Shown here: piece by piece, positions 9,006 through 17,242 of the stretch
How positions within the stretch are numbered: position 1 is the stretch's first letter
Layout: every line of letters begins with the position of its first letter
Assembly: GCA_015680685.1 (NCBI GenBank)
Contig: MNCI01006000.1
Location: 750,293-770,994, forward strand
Source: Gnetum montanum
Taxonomy: Eukaryota; Streptophyta; Gnetopsida; Gnetales; Gnetaceae
Reading direction: 5' to 3'
Length of the DNA: 20,702 bases
Translations under genes and position numbers: made by a program
The notes under the pieces: generated by a model
What the model was told of the DNA's origin: nothing
Seen by the model: the letters and a program-made list of their open reading frames with translations, nothing else
Database searches by the model: none

Positions 9006-9100
9006 GCGATGATGATGTTCAGGAAGCTGGCCCCAGTGGAGTGGGGGCTCATGATGCTAGCAGGTCTAAAGGGGACGATCCTCCTGCCCCTGATGTTTGA
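9006..9100 (+). CDS. Possible last exon (exon 8) of the antisense gene
   Basis: After CTCTTTATCAAG the frame starting at 9008 reads 'DDDVQEAGPSGVGAHDASRS', then 'KGDDPPAPDV', then TGA (9098-9100), a plausible acidic tail. It does not match the phase of exon 7 (off by one base), so either an indel lies in exon 7 or this exon is not used. The AATAAA is about 80 bp downstream. Confidence 0.35.
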
Positions 9101-9178
9101 TTTTTGTTTTGAAATTTTCCTGACTTAGATTTATACATGAATTGTAAATTGAGTGATTTGAGCTATCTTGAACGGATG

Positions 9179-9184
9179 AATAAA
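9179..9184 (+). terminator. Poly(A) signal AATAAA of the antisense gene
   Basis: AATAAA at 9179-9184 lies in an A/T-rich 3' region after the last coding exon, with TTGTAA-type elements upstream and a T-rich tract downstream. Together with the TATA box at 4269 it closes a self-contained plus-strand transcription unit of about 4.9 kb. Confidence 0.6.
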
Positions 9185-9454
9185 ATCAGTTGACTCTTGT
9201 AATTGTACATCATTACATGTATATGTATAAAAGTTTTTTTGTTGATTTTGAGTTTAATTGCAAACACGACACGACAATGTAAAATGTTTTGGTTTGTTTT
9301 CATGGTTTAAGTGTGGTACACGAATGTAATTATAAGTAGGAATGTAACTATAAATGAAAGATAATTGCAAAAATTGTTATTGACAACATGACAATGCAGG
9401 CGTAAATTCGAACAGTGAATCGGAATTTGAGAGAAAAACGAAGTATAAGTGCAT
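9185..9454. other. A/T-rich stretch after the antisense gene
   Basis: No coding, RNA or repeat signal is visible on either strand. It is likely the 3' flank of the antisense transcription unit. Confidence 0.5.
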
Positions 9455-9781
9455 GATCTAGTTTAAGGCCATTTCAGGTCGTATGCATAGTTTAAGGCCA
9501 TTTTGGGCCCTGGTGTAAGCAAGGGACGTTTCGAATGACACTGGTGGATTTCTAGGTTGACTGACCATTTCTGATCATGGCTAGTTTTATGTCGTTGAGG
9601 ACATGATAGTTTAACGTCATTCCGGACTTAGAATGTAGTTTTATGTCTTTTCGGACTTGTTGTAGTTTAACATCATTTCGGATAGTTCGTAGTTTAATGT
9701 CATTTCAGATAGTTCGTAGTTTAATGTCATTTCAGACAGTTCATAGTTTAATGTCATTTCGGATAGGTTGTTGTTTATTGT
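9455..9781. repeat. Tandem array, 27-bp unit, at the 3' border of the antisense gene
   Basis: AGTTTAATGTCATTTCGGATAGTTCGT-type units start at 9664, 9691, 9718 and 9745, exactly 27 bp apart. More diverged units run 9580-9660, and two units of the AGTTTAAGGCC type lie at about 9460-9500. The array directly abuts the stop codon end of the PR frame (9775). It shares its core with the 29-bp and 37-bp arrays. Confidence 0.9.
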
Positions 9782-10615
9782 TTTAGTAATTTTTTGATTT
9801 TTCTCATTTTGACATTAGGTGATGTGCTAGTGGGTATGATTCTATATTCAGCATCCCCTTTTCTGATCACGTTAAATGGTAATTCAGCCCAAGGGACATC
9901 TGATGGAATTGTTCCCGCGTTAGTATTTTCTTGCGCTTCTGCATGTATTATAGTTTCTGTGTCAGTCACGGTTTCTAGGTGAGGTTGCATATGTACAATG
10001 TTTGGCCTGGGTATCTCTATTTTGGGTGGATTTTCTTTTGTGTTTAAAGGATGATCACCTACCAATTGTTGTTCATTCATGCCGTGTTTTCTAGGCTCTT
10101 CGAGCTTAATCTCTGAGCCTTGGTCTGTGTCTATGTATGATGAGATGATGGGTGTAGCAGCCTCCCCATGTATAACAATTTCGCCACCTTCATAAGGCAG
10201 GTGAATTTCTTGGTGTATAGGGGAAGAGACTACTTTTAGTTGGGCTAGCCAGGGCCTTCCCAAGATTAGGTTAAACCCTGGCATTTCATCAATCACCACA
10301 AAATCAGCGGATGTGGGGAACTGATCCCCTGCTATGAAGTCTAAGGTCACGGTGCCCTTGACTATCATGCATGATCTGCTGAATGATTTCAAACATGTAG
10401 TGGCGGTTGGTCTGATTAGCTTTGTAAGCCTGAGTTGTTCGATGATGGGATATGGGACGACATTTGTGGCAGCTCCTTCATCTACATGGACCCTATGTAT
10501 CTTGAATTGGTTTACTCTTATTGTTATAAACATAGGGGCTGTTGTTATCTCTTCCGTTTTCTCATCCAACTTGATGTTGTTATTGTGGAAACTTAGTGGC
10601 TTGGAAGTTGAGCCT
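9775..10615 (-). CDS. pol: Retropepsin-like aspartic protease of the inner element
   Basis: This minus-strand stretch is open for 264 codons (10569-9775), with an upstream extension to about 10615. It carries 'VHVDEGAATNVVPYPIIEQL', the active-site block (Asp-x-Gly-Ala) of plant Ty3/gypsy proteases, and about 80 residues later 'FNLILGRPWLAQL', the conserved Ile-Leu-Gly-Arg block. The D-E-G active site differs from the common D-S/T-G or D-G-G form but keeps Asp and Gly. It is the only inner-element domain that is open end to end. Its role would be to cut the Gag-Pol polyprotein in the particle. Beyond it, a linker of about 130 residues leads to the 27-bp array instead of RT. Confidence 0.85.
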
Positions 10616-11165
10616 TAAGGCGAGTACATTACGGCATGAATTGAAGGTTCATTTGGAGGCAAGTCCTCGCTCACTGGGATAGATGTTAACATGCGTACTA
10701 AAGCTTCGCGATGGGTTTGTGATGTTAACACTAGGTCGTATAAGCTCAGTGAAGTATTCTTTTGTTTAAGCACTTGTGTGACCTATGTTAGAGCTGTCGC
10801 TACATCTCTACTGTTGGGTGCGTGTTTATCGGTAGTGACTTGGTCCATTGGGCCCAGCAGATTTATTTCGTGCATCGTTGGTTTGTAATTTTTTTCAGAA
10901 TTGTTGATTTAGGTGTATCATGTTTTCTAGATGATTCCCCCTCATGGCCTGTATTTGGTTTATCGCTAGGTTGTGTCATGGGTATCGCATTTAATGGAGT
11001 AGGTTTAGAAGGTCCTAAGGCAAGCCGTTGATGCTCCTTCTCCAAGCATTCACATGTAAGCTTATCCGCTACGTGTTCTCGTATGTGGTGTGGGGGCGTA
11101 GTTGGTTTTGATGACATAGGGGCTCGGTTTATTTTGTGTTTGGGAAGTGGAGGATTGGGGATCAC
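10616..11165 (-). pseudogene. gag-pol: Gag-PR linker of the inner element (broken)
   Basis: The minus strand has an open stretch at 11165-10863 rich in Pro, Lys and polar residues, then a segment with scattered stops ('TSIPVSEDLPPNEPSIHAVM') that joins the PR frame near 10615. At least two frameshifts separate it from gag upstream and from PR downstream. There is no catalytic motif. It is placed as the spacer between nucleocapsid and protease by position only. Confidence 0.55.
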
Positions 11166-11179
11166 TAGGACATTCGTGT

Positions 11180-11595
11180 CTCCTAACGATGTATGGAGTT
11201 GGCCTAGGAGGAGGTTGTACCTCCACTGTTGCGACAGCAGGTGGTACTCAGACTACGTAAGGGGTAGACCGAGTAGGAGGGGTTGGTGAGTTTGCGGTAG
11301 CAACGACGGAAGGTACGCGCACCACATATGGTTTTTCGTGAGTTGGGGTGTTAGGAGTTGCCACGGCGGGTGGTACTCGGATGACATAAGGCTACTATGG
11401 GGGGCATGAAGGTTGAGGCACTGGTGTGTGTACAGTGGGCGGAATACGCACTATGAATGGTTTATTAGGGGTTTGCTGCTCACAATTGGAATAGACGGTG
11501 TTAATGCTGGGTGTTTCAAGTTCGTTATCGAGGTAGATTGTATTAATCATGTACGGTGCCTCTTTGGTATTTAGTGGATCTTTATACACACCCAT
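11180..11595 (-). repeat. Proline-rich coding repeat downstream of gag knuckle (PYVVRVPPxV units)
   Basis: The minus strand encodes at least four diverged units of the form PYVVRVPPAVAT ('KPFIVRIPPTVHTP' at about 11450, 'KPYVVRVPSVVAT', 'TPYVVWVPPAVATV' and an earlier relative), 60-70 bp per unit. The DNA repeat is visible on the plus strand as GGTGGTACTCGGATGACATAAGG relatives, quoted only in part. It lies between the gag zinc-knuckle-like block and PR. Its role is unknown; a flexible spacer is the simplest guess. Confidence 0.7.
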
Positions 11596-11598
11596 GGC

Positions 11599-12240
11599 CT
11601 AGTTTTGTGGTTGGACTAGGTTGGCCTCGTCAAAAGTGATCTGACCTCCGTCGATCATTCGTTGGATGTCTTGTTTTAGGGTGAAACAATAATCCGTTCC
11701 ATGCCCATTACGTTGGTGATAGTCACAGAAGCAATCCATTCTAAAACCTTTTGGTACTGGGGGTTCATCCGGCGTTGCTAAGCTTGGGTTCTGAACCAGT
11801 TGACAAAACCGATCATGTCTCTGGATAGCAGCAGGGGATAACTGTTTATGTTTCATTAATCTAGCCTTAAGGAGTTGGTCAAACAACTACGATGGTTTCA
11901 TGGGTAGTGGTGTGTATTGGGAGGGTTCTTTCCTCTCGAAGTTTCTTGTACGGTTCAGTGTTGGGTTCTATGATGAGGATGATTCTGGTGCGACCGCAGG
12001 AGTGGTTTTAGTGTAATTAGTAGGGGCAACAAGCAGTTTGCTTTGTTGTCCCATGTTTGCTTGTTGTGTTTCTGCCAACGCTGCTATGGTTGTTTTATCT
12101 TTTTTACTGTGTTGATTCTTAAAGGCTAAATACGCAGGATCGTGGCTATTTTGGGTGGCCTCCTCTATGTTTTTAATCTATGTGAAGGCTTGATTGAGGT
12201 TATGCGCGTTGAGATAATATAACTTGGATTTGAAAAAGTC
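11599..12240 (-). pseudogene. gag: gag C-terminal part with CxYH...GHxTxxC knuckle
   Basis: Minus-strand reading from about 12240 gives 'FKSKLYYLNAHNLNQAF', a Gln/Lys-rich stretch, then an open part (11886-11599) with 'MDCFCDYHQRNGHGTDYCFT', the modified zinc-binding block (Cys, Tyr-His, Gly-His, Cys) typical of Tat/Athila-type gag. A +1 shift near 12240 separates it from the N-terminal part. Stops occur at the 11884-11900 region and near 12000 (changed Gln or Trp codons). It continues in the same frame to about 11395 and enters the proline-rich repeats. Confidence 0.8.
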
Positions 12241-13796
12241 GTTAACAGCCCCATTAGAATGGTGAGGAGATACGTCTCTGGGATCGGCTCTTGGAGCTCA
12301 TTGAGAGCAGCACTCCACCTTTGGATAAATTTTTGTACGAGTTCTAGAGGTGCTTGTTTGATCTGTATCAGGTTGTCAAGTGTTGCTTTAGGTTTCAAGT
12401 TATACTTGAACCTGGTGACGAATTGATGTAAGAGCTCCTCTAAAGAAAATATTGAGTTTCTTAGCAAGGCCCGATACCAATGAACTTCTCTCCCTGCGAG
12501 GGACATAGGGAACACTCGCAAAATGGCATGTGGCCATGCCTGAAGTAATGCGCATTCTAGTTTAAATGATATAAGGTGAGCATTGGGGTCCATCTCCCCA
12601 TTATATTTAGTTAGCATAGGCAATGATACACCCTTGGGTAATGTTAGGGACAGAACGGAAGAGCTAATGGGATCATCGTGGTAAAATTCCACTACCTTTA
12701 ACTCTCCATCGGCGGCCGTCTTCAGGTGTTTGACCTCGTTAGTTAGTTCTTTAATTAGTTTTTTAGCATCGGCCTAGTCTTGAGCACTGGGTGAGATTGC
12801 AGGTTGGGAATGTGGTATAGCATATAGATTGGATTATTGAATAGTGGGTTCGAAGGCTGAAAGCTATGTAGTTGGAGGTTGTACTTGTGGAATATTTATA
12901 GCGGGTGGTATCAGGGGCGACATATTGTAGGGAGGGGGTTTCTGCTGTTGTCGTTGTGGTTGTGCTTAGGGAATATTAGCTTGCAAGATCGTATGAGGTG
13001 GTATGTTATAATGAGGGGGTTGATGTGATTGGGCACCAATTGCTATCCATTGCCTGGTCATGTTTTGTGTTGGAATCCCCTGAACTTGTTGGGTTACCAT
13101 TGTGAAGGATGTTCCTTGGGTTGGGACGCACGGTATGTAATGAGCAGATGTAGAGGTCAGTATTACGTGCAGCATTTTGATCACACGGGGTGGGAAGGTC
13201 ACTCCTACATTGTTTTGAGGGGGTTGCATTTGTAAGAACGGGGGTGCCATAGCTGCGAGATGAATTGCGAGGGGAAGCGTGTTGACTTGAACATCGGTTG
13301 CTGGAGGAATGGGGATGAGAGCAGCTACGTCTTATTGAGGCACATGCACTTGCGTGATGTTCAATGGCTGGAGGGATGTAGTTTCGCCTGTGAATGGGTG
13401 AAACAACGGGTTTATATAAGTTTGTGGGCTAAGGGTGTGGTATGAGTCTTCATGCTTGGATTGGGCAGGGAACTCATCTTCCTCTTCGGGTTGAGGATTT
13501 ACTATAGGCTGATTTAGAGACTGGCTTTTTTACAGGAGGAGTTGTGTGATGAGCTCAGAGTAAGGCTCTGGAAGGGGGATGATATCATATGGGGAAGGAA
13601 TGAACTCTTGTCCTCCCCTGTAGAAAAGTTCGTATTACCTCTTGACTTCCATTTCGGCTAGGATGGCTTGTATTTTCACGCATATGAAGTTGTACTGGTC
13701 TTGAGTTATGATGTTAGATGACGGGTTCCTCCCTTGCAATCTAAGGGACCGGTGAGGCCCCACTGTGGGTTGTACCACAAGTTGTTGAATGGCCAT
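12165..13796 (-). pseudogene. gag: gag of the inner element, N-terminal and capsid part
   Basis: One frame runs from ATG at 13796 to about 12240. It starts 'MAIQQLVVQPTVGPHRSLRL', passes through a long Pro/Gln-rich region (13250-12830), and enters the retrotransposon gag domain at 12692: 'LPMLTKYNGEMDPNAHLISF', 'FPMSLAGREVHWY', 'LLHQFVTRFKY', 'IQRWSAALNEL'. That order (Y-G-x-x-D-P, W-Y, F-x-x-x-F, R-F) is diagnostic of the capsid domain. Several in-frame stops are present (the first TAA at 13637), most one transition from CAA, CAG or TGG. Gag would form the particle that packages element RNA. It is the first gene after the leader. Confidence 0.88.
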
Positions 13797-14271
13797 GGTG
13801 CCTACAAGATCTNTACAGCGTATAGCAGCAGCGTAGAGAATCTACGGTGTAAAGAATACAGTGTATATGCTAAGCAGCGTATACAGCGTCAGCATACAAT
13901 GTAAACAGGGTTATAGCGTACAGAGTGTAGCGTATACGGACGGCAACGTAGACGAGTCTACGACGTAGAGCGTGTAGCGTAAACTGAGCAGCGTAGAAGC
14001 TGGGAGGTTTGCAGATAGGGTCGGCATATACCCAACAGCGTAGACGCTGGGAATTTCACAGATAGTAAGTTTTAGATGCTCAACGGCGTAGACGAGGGGA
14101 AGTGTGCAGACAGTAAGTTTTAGACTGAGTAGCGTAGATGCTAGGAGTTTGCAGACGGTAAGTTTTAGACTGAGCAACGTAGACGCTGGTAGGTTCATAG
14201 ACAAGGTTGGCGTATACTTGACAGCGTAGATGCTGGGAGTTCTGAAACACAGTAATTTTTAGGTAGTTTGG
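13797..14271. repeat. 5' leader of the inner element with GCGTA repeats
   Basis: The non-coding stretch between the PBS and the gag ATG is filled with units like CAGCGTAGACGCTGGGAGTTTGC, followed by AGACAGTAAGTTTTAGACTGAG, period about 60-65 bp, plus GCGTATAC-type units toward 13860-13920. It holds an undetermined base at 13813. The motif family is that of the LTR U3 and the antisense gene 5' UTR and intron 1. RNA packaging signals would be expected here but cannot be recognised. Confidence 0.75.
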
Positions 14272-14288
14272 CCCTCCTTCTAGCGCCA
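14272..14288 (-). promoter_or_regulatory. Primer-binding site of the inner element
   Basis: On the minus strand the sequence five bases after the LTR end is TGGCGCTAGAAGGAGGG. It begins with TGG, complementary to the CCA tail of a tRNA, and sits where a PBS must be. The primer tRNA was not identified. The site fixes the direction of the element. Confidence 0.75.
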
Positions 14289-14885
14289 ATTTATGTACCG
14301 TCCGAAATCGTTGGTCTCTGGCTGGAAGGAAACAGAAACCGGGGGATCACCAGACACGCACATAAGACCCTACCTTCTCCTGAGGGCAAGCTAGAATTTA
14401 ATGAAGGTAGAGTACCTTGAGTGGTCTGCACGCAGATCAGGCAAGGATATTCCCAAACGTACACTGAAGTGTTATACACTAGGTTATGCGTAAACAGCGT
14501 AACCGATGTGAAACGAGGCGTAAACAGCGTAACTGATGTAAACGGAGCGTAAACGTACCAGAGCGTAAATAGCAAACATGCAACGATGAATGGAAAAATG
14601 TAACAAATTTTAGGAACAAAATGCAGCAATATTATTGCAAAGTGAGAGTTACAATGCACCGGTCTAACGTAGTTGTGGCTTTCACACAAGGCGGACGAAT
14701 AGCCCCGGTGGATGCAGAGATGACTGTGGGCATGATCAAACTGTAGGCATAGCATAAAGGCTGTATGCTCAGCGTACAGGGTTGAGGTCCAGCGTACAAG
14801 GTTCTCTGCTCTGGTTCCTAGCGTCTTTATTTTTTTTCTTTGATTTACTCAAATTTGCCAACCTCGATCTAATGAAAAATTGGGG

Positions 14886-14893
14886 TTTTTATA
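14886..14893 (-). promoter_or_regulatory. TATA box of the 5' LTR
   Basis: The minus strand reads CTGTATAAAAACCCC, directly downstream of the palindrome array. It would drive gag-pol RNA. It is conserved in the left LTR at 956-963. Confidence 0.62.
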
Positions 14894-14969
14894 CAGGTTT
14901 AGGGTGACACGTGGCGCATTAACCGGGTGTGAAAGAATAAAATTTTACAAGTATAAAACATGTTACATC

Positions 14970-15395
14970 TATTGGGCATATACACTGGGAGTATACGTTG
15001 TATCAGGCAGGCGTAGACTCTGAGCGTATACGCTGGGTGTGTCGGGCGTATACACTGGGCGTATATGCTGTGGATGCTGGGCGTATACACTGGGCATATA
15101 CACTGATGGTTGCTGGGTGTATATGCTGGCCGCATACGTTGATGGATGTTAGGCGTATACGCTGATGGTTGCTCTGTTCATGTGAATCATTGCCTTGTAC
15201 CAAATCTCGTTCTATAGTGCTGTTTCCATGATGTCTTCGGGGATTGCATGCTGGGCGTATGCATCAGTCGTACCTGCTGAGCGTACATGTGAGGCATGTA
15301 CGCTGGGCATCTACATTGGGCATATACGCTGTGAATGCAATCTGGGGCATATACGCTGAGAACATCGGGCGTATACATTGGGTGTATACGTTGAG
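14970..15395. repeat. GCGTATACGC palindrome array in U3 of the right LTR
   Basis: This is the counterpart of 1040-1490 with the same order of clusters. Individual units differ between the two LTRs, mostly by C/T or G/A changes and by small length changes, as expected from independent decay after insertion. Confidence 0.85.
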
Positions 15396-15588
15396 AATAC
15401 ATACTTAGTGTAAACTAAGTATTTTAAGCTCCGAAGTTGCCAGGCTTGATAGCAGATGTTGCCATGGTCATCAATAGGTCCCAAGGAACTACTCATCGTT
15501 GAGTTCGACTCTGCCTGAAGCTGTCGGTGGGCCCTTAAGCCTGATTCTTGTTGGAAACGTACTACGCTCAGAATTTTGTGGTGTTTCA

Positions 15589-15593
15589 AGACA
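15589..15593. repeat. Right target-site duplication of the inner element (AGACA)
   Basis: These are the five bases after the terminal CA of the right LTR, differing at one position from ATACA at 359-363. Confidence 0.75.
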
Positions 15594-16130
15594 CACCATC
15601 TACAAGTGATCTAAGTACTCTTTATCATTATAAATATACACCAAAATATCATTAAAAATGATACAACACTTACCAATTAAGTCCTTCAATACATCATGTA
15701 TCAACCTGATGAAAGTAGCAAGTGCATTTGTGAGTCCAAATTACATCACCGACCACTCAAAAAATACATCCAATGTTTTGAAAGTTGTCTTTCATTCATC
15801 ACCAATCCTAATCTGAATTTGATGGTAATCACTCTTTAAATCAATTTTTCTAAAAATCTTCACATTAGTAAGGACATTAAAGATATCATCCATCCTTCAA
15901 ATAAGAAACCTATACCTCACTATTATCCTATTCACTATCCTAGAATTAATGCATATCCTTTATTCATTTTTGTCCTTTTTTAACACTAACACTATTGGAA
16001 TTGTATGAGATCAAATGGATTCCCTCATGAAGCCATTTTCAAGTAAATCCTCTACTTGCCTTTTCAATTTAGCCCACTGATTTAGTGTGATCTAGTAATC
16101 TCTCTTGCTAGAATGGTAGCACTAGGGATG
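15594..16130 (-). pseudogene. pol: Outer element RT, fingers and palm (5' part of the broken gene)
   Basis: Minus-strand reading gives, in order, a fingers region near 16060-15960, 'IFRKIDLKSDYHQIQI', 'GDEWKTTFKTLDVFFEWSVM', 'FGLTNALATFIR' and 'CCIIFNDILVYI'. These are the ordered RT motifs of plant Ty3/gypsy elements. The catalytic F/Y-x-D-D box reads F-N-D, so one metal-binding Asp is lost. Frameshifts and stops are scattered through it. The gene stops at the right LTR of the inner element and resumes at 363. Confidence 0.88.
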
Positions 16131-16379
16131 AAATTAATCTGATGCTATACATTCCTCATTAGTGACAATCCATCCAATTCCCCCTTGAATAGCTTGGGAA
16201 ATTTCTCCTTCAAGCCTAGCACACCTATAGGAAGTTCAACCTACACATCATCATGGTTAGAAGAAACTATTGATACAACAATAAATCTAAAACATATTTC
16301 ATCATGTTCCTTAATATATTCTCTCTCTCCTAGAAGGATTAGTCAAGCATCAAATAATCTTTGCTACCTCACTTATTTA

Positions 16380-16750
16380 GTTATCATGGGAATCAACTCA
16401 TGAATTCCATCAAATCTAGCTCCACTCCATACATATCTTGCTCCATCAAATTGAGCACCAATGTCAAAATTCCAAGATCTACCAAGAATTACATCAACAT
16501 AATGTATTGAGAGCACATCACATTTCATAACATTATAAAAACTTATAATTTTAAATTTTAAAGTACATTATCCCCTTACATCTTGAGAGAAATTTCTAGA
16601 TAACTAATGCACCTTATAGATGAGCATTCGTTACCAAACCTAATCTAGCAGTTGTCCTAGAAGCAATAACACTTTCTTGGGCTTTCCCATCAATCAAAAC
16701 ATGAATCTATTCCTCACTAAGCAAACATCTACCCTCAATTTCAAAAACAA
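16380..16750 (-). pseudogene. pol: Outer element protease (broken)
   Basis: On the minus strand 'HVLIDGKAQESVIASRTTAR' resembles the active-site strand of plant Ty3/gypsy proteases (Ile-Asp-Gly-x-Ala), with Lys where Gly or Ser is usual. About 60 residues later 'YVDVILGRSWNFD' is the Ile-Leu-Gly-Arg-x-Trp block, followed by 'GARYVWSGARFDGIHEL'. Stops and at least one frameshift lie between them. Its position between gag and RT fits. Confidence 0.75.
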
Positions 16751-17242
16751 CTTCCTATCAGGATGGACTTCCCTATTTACATTCTCCATGAACACACAAG
16801 AATTTAATTAAAAAAATTTCTCAATCTAGAAAGCATTAGAATTACCTCTATGAGAAGCTTAGCTTGATTTCTCCTTCACCTCCATGGTTTGCACATCTTT
16901 TTCCTTTGTTGTCTTGTAAATTAAACATTCCCATTGTTTGTATCCCCATTATCCACACTTGAAGCACTAAATCTTGGATGAGTTGCTACCTTAAACCTTG
17001 CCTTCCTTACCTTAATTCTTCTTAGCTTTTCCCTTCTCATCATCCTTCTATGCCTTCTTATCATGGCTTCCATCCTTATCTTTAGATTTGGACTTTAATC
17101 CCTTCTTATATTTTCATCCTTTATTCTTCCACTTGGAAATTTGTTTTCTCTTGTTTCTAAATCCACTTAGTTTCTTTTTTCTTTGAGTGCTAAATCATAA
17201 GCCTCATCAAGAGTTTGTGCCTCATAAAAATATAAATCTTTT
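16751..17242 (-). pseudogene. gag: Outer element gag C-terminus with decayed zinc knuckle
   Basis: Reading the minus strand from 17242, 'KDLYFYEAQTLDEAYDLALK' is the end of a gag capsid domain. A basic Lys/Arg-rich stretch follows, then a CCHC knuckle at 16966-16925 spaced C-x2-C-x4-x-x4-C. The knuckle's His is Tyr and one internal codon is a stop, both explained by single transitions. Several frame changes occur between the blocks. A solo LTR interrupts the gene at 17248. Confidence 0.75.

Larger units (their letters stand above)
4601..9100 (+). pseudogene. Antisense multi-exon gene: FCP1-like pseudophosphatase domain plus transposon-protein-like and coiled-coil regions
   Basis: Seven exons can be joined without losing frame: 4601-4731, 5520-5969, 6047-6315, 6405-7451, 7549-7788, 7872-8066 and 8157-8941. 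A possible eighth runs 9006-9100. Every intron is GT-AG. The conceptual product is about 1,028 residues up to the TGA at 8909. Residues 45-280 resemble the FCP1/NLI-interacting phosphatase fold without its catalytic aspartates. Residues 300-620 include 'KIVFHLSPEFFSNLFGVP', in the style of putative plant transposon proteins. Residues 634-710 are very acidic, and 800-960 are heptad-rich. In-frame stops at 5860, 5875, 6827, 7448 and 8468 break this copy. The gene lies wholly inside the inner retroelement on the opposite strand. Its function is unknown. It may be a captured host gene or a family-specific accessory gene. Exon structure is well supported; the domain naming is less so. Confidence 0.78.
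364..15588 (-). mobile_element. Inner Tat/Ogre-like Ty3/gypsy element, non-autonomous, carrying an antisense spliced gene
   Basis: Direct LTRs (364-1671 and 14294-15588) both start TGTACCG and end GTTTCA. The element is flanked by a 5-bp duplication and has a TGG-starting PBS next to the right LTR and a purine tract next to the left LTR, so it is transcribed on the minus strand. In that direction it encodes gag (13796 to about 11600), a proline-rich linker, PR (10569-9775), then the opposite-strand gene (about 4269-9184), then only the linker and first residues of RT (3875-3370). Core RT, RNase H and integrase are missing. The gag has the C-x-Y-H...GH-x-T-x-x-C form typical of Tat/Athila-type elements. 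Extra open reading frames, including antisense ones, are known in the Ogre/Tat group, but they usually lie outside pol. Confidence 0.9.
14294..15588 (-). repeat. 5' LTR of the inner element (right copy)
   Basis: This 1295-bp copy of 364-1671 keeps the same terminal bases. In minus-strand order it has U3 with the palindrome array (15395-14970), TATAAAAA (14893-14886), and an AATAAA (14831-14826) soon after. The short TATA-to-AATAAA distance is unusual, so that poly(A) signal is uncertain. Differences from the left copy are mainly transitions, many at CpG inside the GCGTATACGC units. Confidence 0.93.

Noticed and set aside
5520-9100. Antisense gene as an ordinary host gene into which retroelements inserted
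   Set aside because: It is flanked on both sides by parts of one element in one orientation, within one LTR pair, and shares the GCGTATACGC family with those LTRs; the outer RT frame closes across the whole 15.2-kb unit.
10334-10618. Plus-strand 94-codon open frame with hydrophobic stretches
   Set aside because: It lies exactly opposite the protease coding region, which has clear motifs; the hydrophobicity is a complement effect.
10822-11289. Several plus-strand open frames in the linker region
   Set aside because: They are on the strand opposite gag-pol, with no promoter, splice or domain signal, unlike the 4601-9100 gene.
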